Assembly (NCBI GenBank): GCA_003484865.1
Contig: DMZT01000340.1
Coordinates: 1-16,216, forward strand
Direction: 5' to 3'
Length of the DNA stretch: 16,216 bases
Source of the DNA: Stenotrophomonas sp.
Lineage (GTDB): Bacteria; Pseudomonadota; Gammaproteobacteria; Xanthomonadales; Xanthomonadaceae
Shown: one piece after another, positions 16,211-16,216 of the stretch
How the letters are laid out: each line of letters opens with the position of its first letter
How positions within the stretch are numbered: the first letter of the stretch is position 1
The notes under the pieces: generated by a model
Told to the model about the DNA's origin: nothing
The model's database searches: none
What the model saw: the letters and a program-made list of their open reading frames with translations, nothing else
Translations under genes and position numbers: made by a program

Positions 16211-16216
16211 CGGGCA

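Overview
The window is GC-rich chromosomal DNA of a gammaproteobacterium, most likely Stenotrophomonas or a close Xanthomonadaceae relative. Three things suggest this: GTAG-headed palindromic repeats of the SMAG/REP type at both edges, an AAC(6')-type acetyltransferase resembling the chromosomal ones of Stenotrophomonas, and the order aroK-aroB-WGR-hemE. It is densely coding. Every intergenic gap is under about 160 bases, I see no insertion sequence, tRNA, rRNA or CRISPR array, and no gene looks frameshifted.

Positions 12-9011 (minus strand) hold a methylcitrate-cycle locus for propionyl-CoA catabolism. Read in the direction of transcription it is prpB (methylisocitrate lyase), prpC (methylcitrate synthase), acnD (Fe/S methylcitrate dehydratase), a seven-helix PQ-loop-like membrane protein, a ParD/ParE-type toxin-antitoxin pair, prpF (methylaconitate isomerase) and prpD (cofactor-free methylcitrate dehydratase). 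Both the AcnD+PrpF route and the PrpD route are present. prpE (propionyl-CoA synthetase) is not in the window. The divergent gene prpR (9169-10791, plus) encodes a sigma-54 enhancer-binding activator with PrpR_N, AAA+ and Fis-type HTH domains. The 157-base gap between prpB and prpR carries a textbook sigma-54 -24/-12 element facing prpB. A cluster of TGAAAC/GTTTCA repeats sits upstream of it, where activator sites are expected. The circuit is therefore readable from sequence: PrpR, probably sensing 2-methylcitrate, switches on prpBC-acnD.

Positions 10804-12724 hold aac(6')-like and pdxH, transcribed together on minus with a 4-base stop/start overlap, and a divergent P-loop kinase of the D-glycerate 3-kinase/YGR205w type. 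A dodecin gene (minus) follows, back to back with a plus-strand group: aroK and aroB (shikimate pathway, overlapping by ATGA), a small WGR-domain protein and hemE (uroporphyrinogen decarboxylase).

The main points for a second look are these: the toxin-antitoxin pair and PQ-loop protein inside the prp locus; the sigma-54 promoter with its repeat cluster; strong hairpins after prpC and acnD that could set expression steps; a prpD stop codon that is part of a SMAG repeat; and -10 boxes that abut start codons, suggesting leaderless mRNAs.
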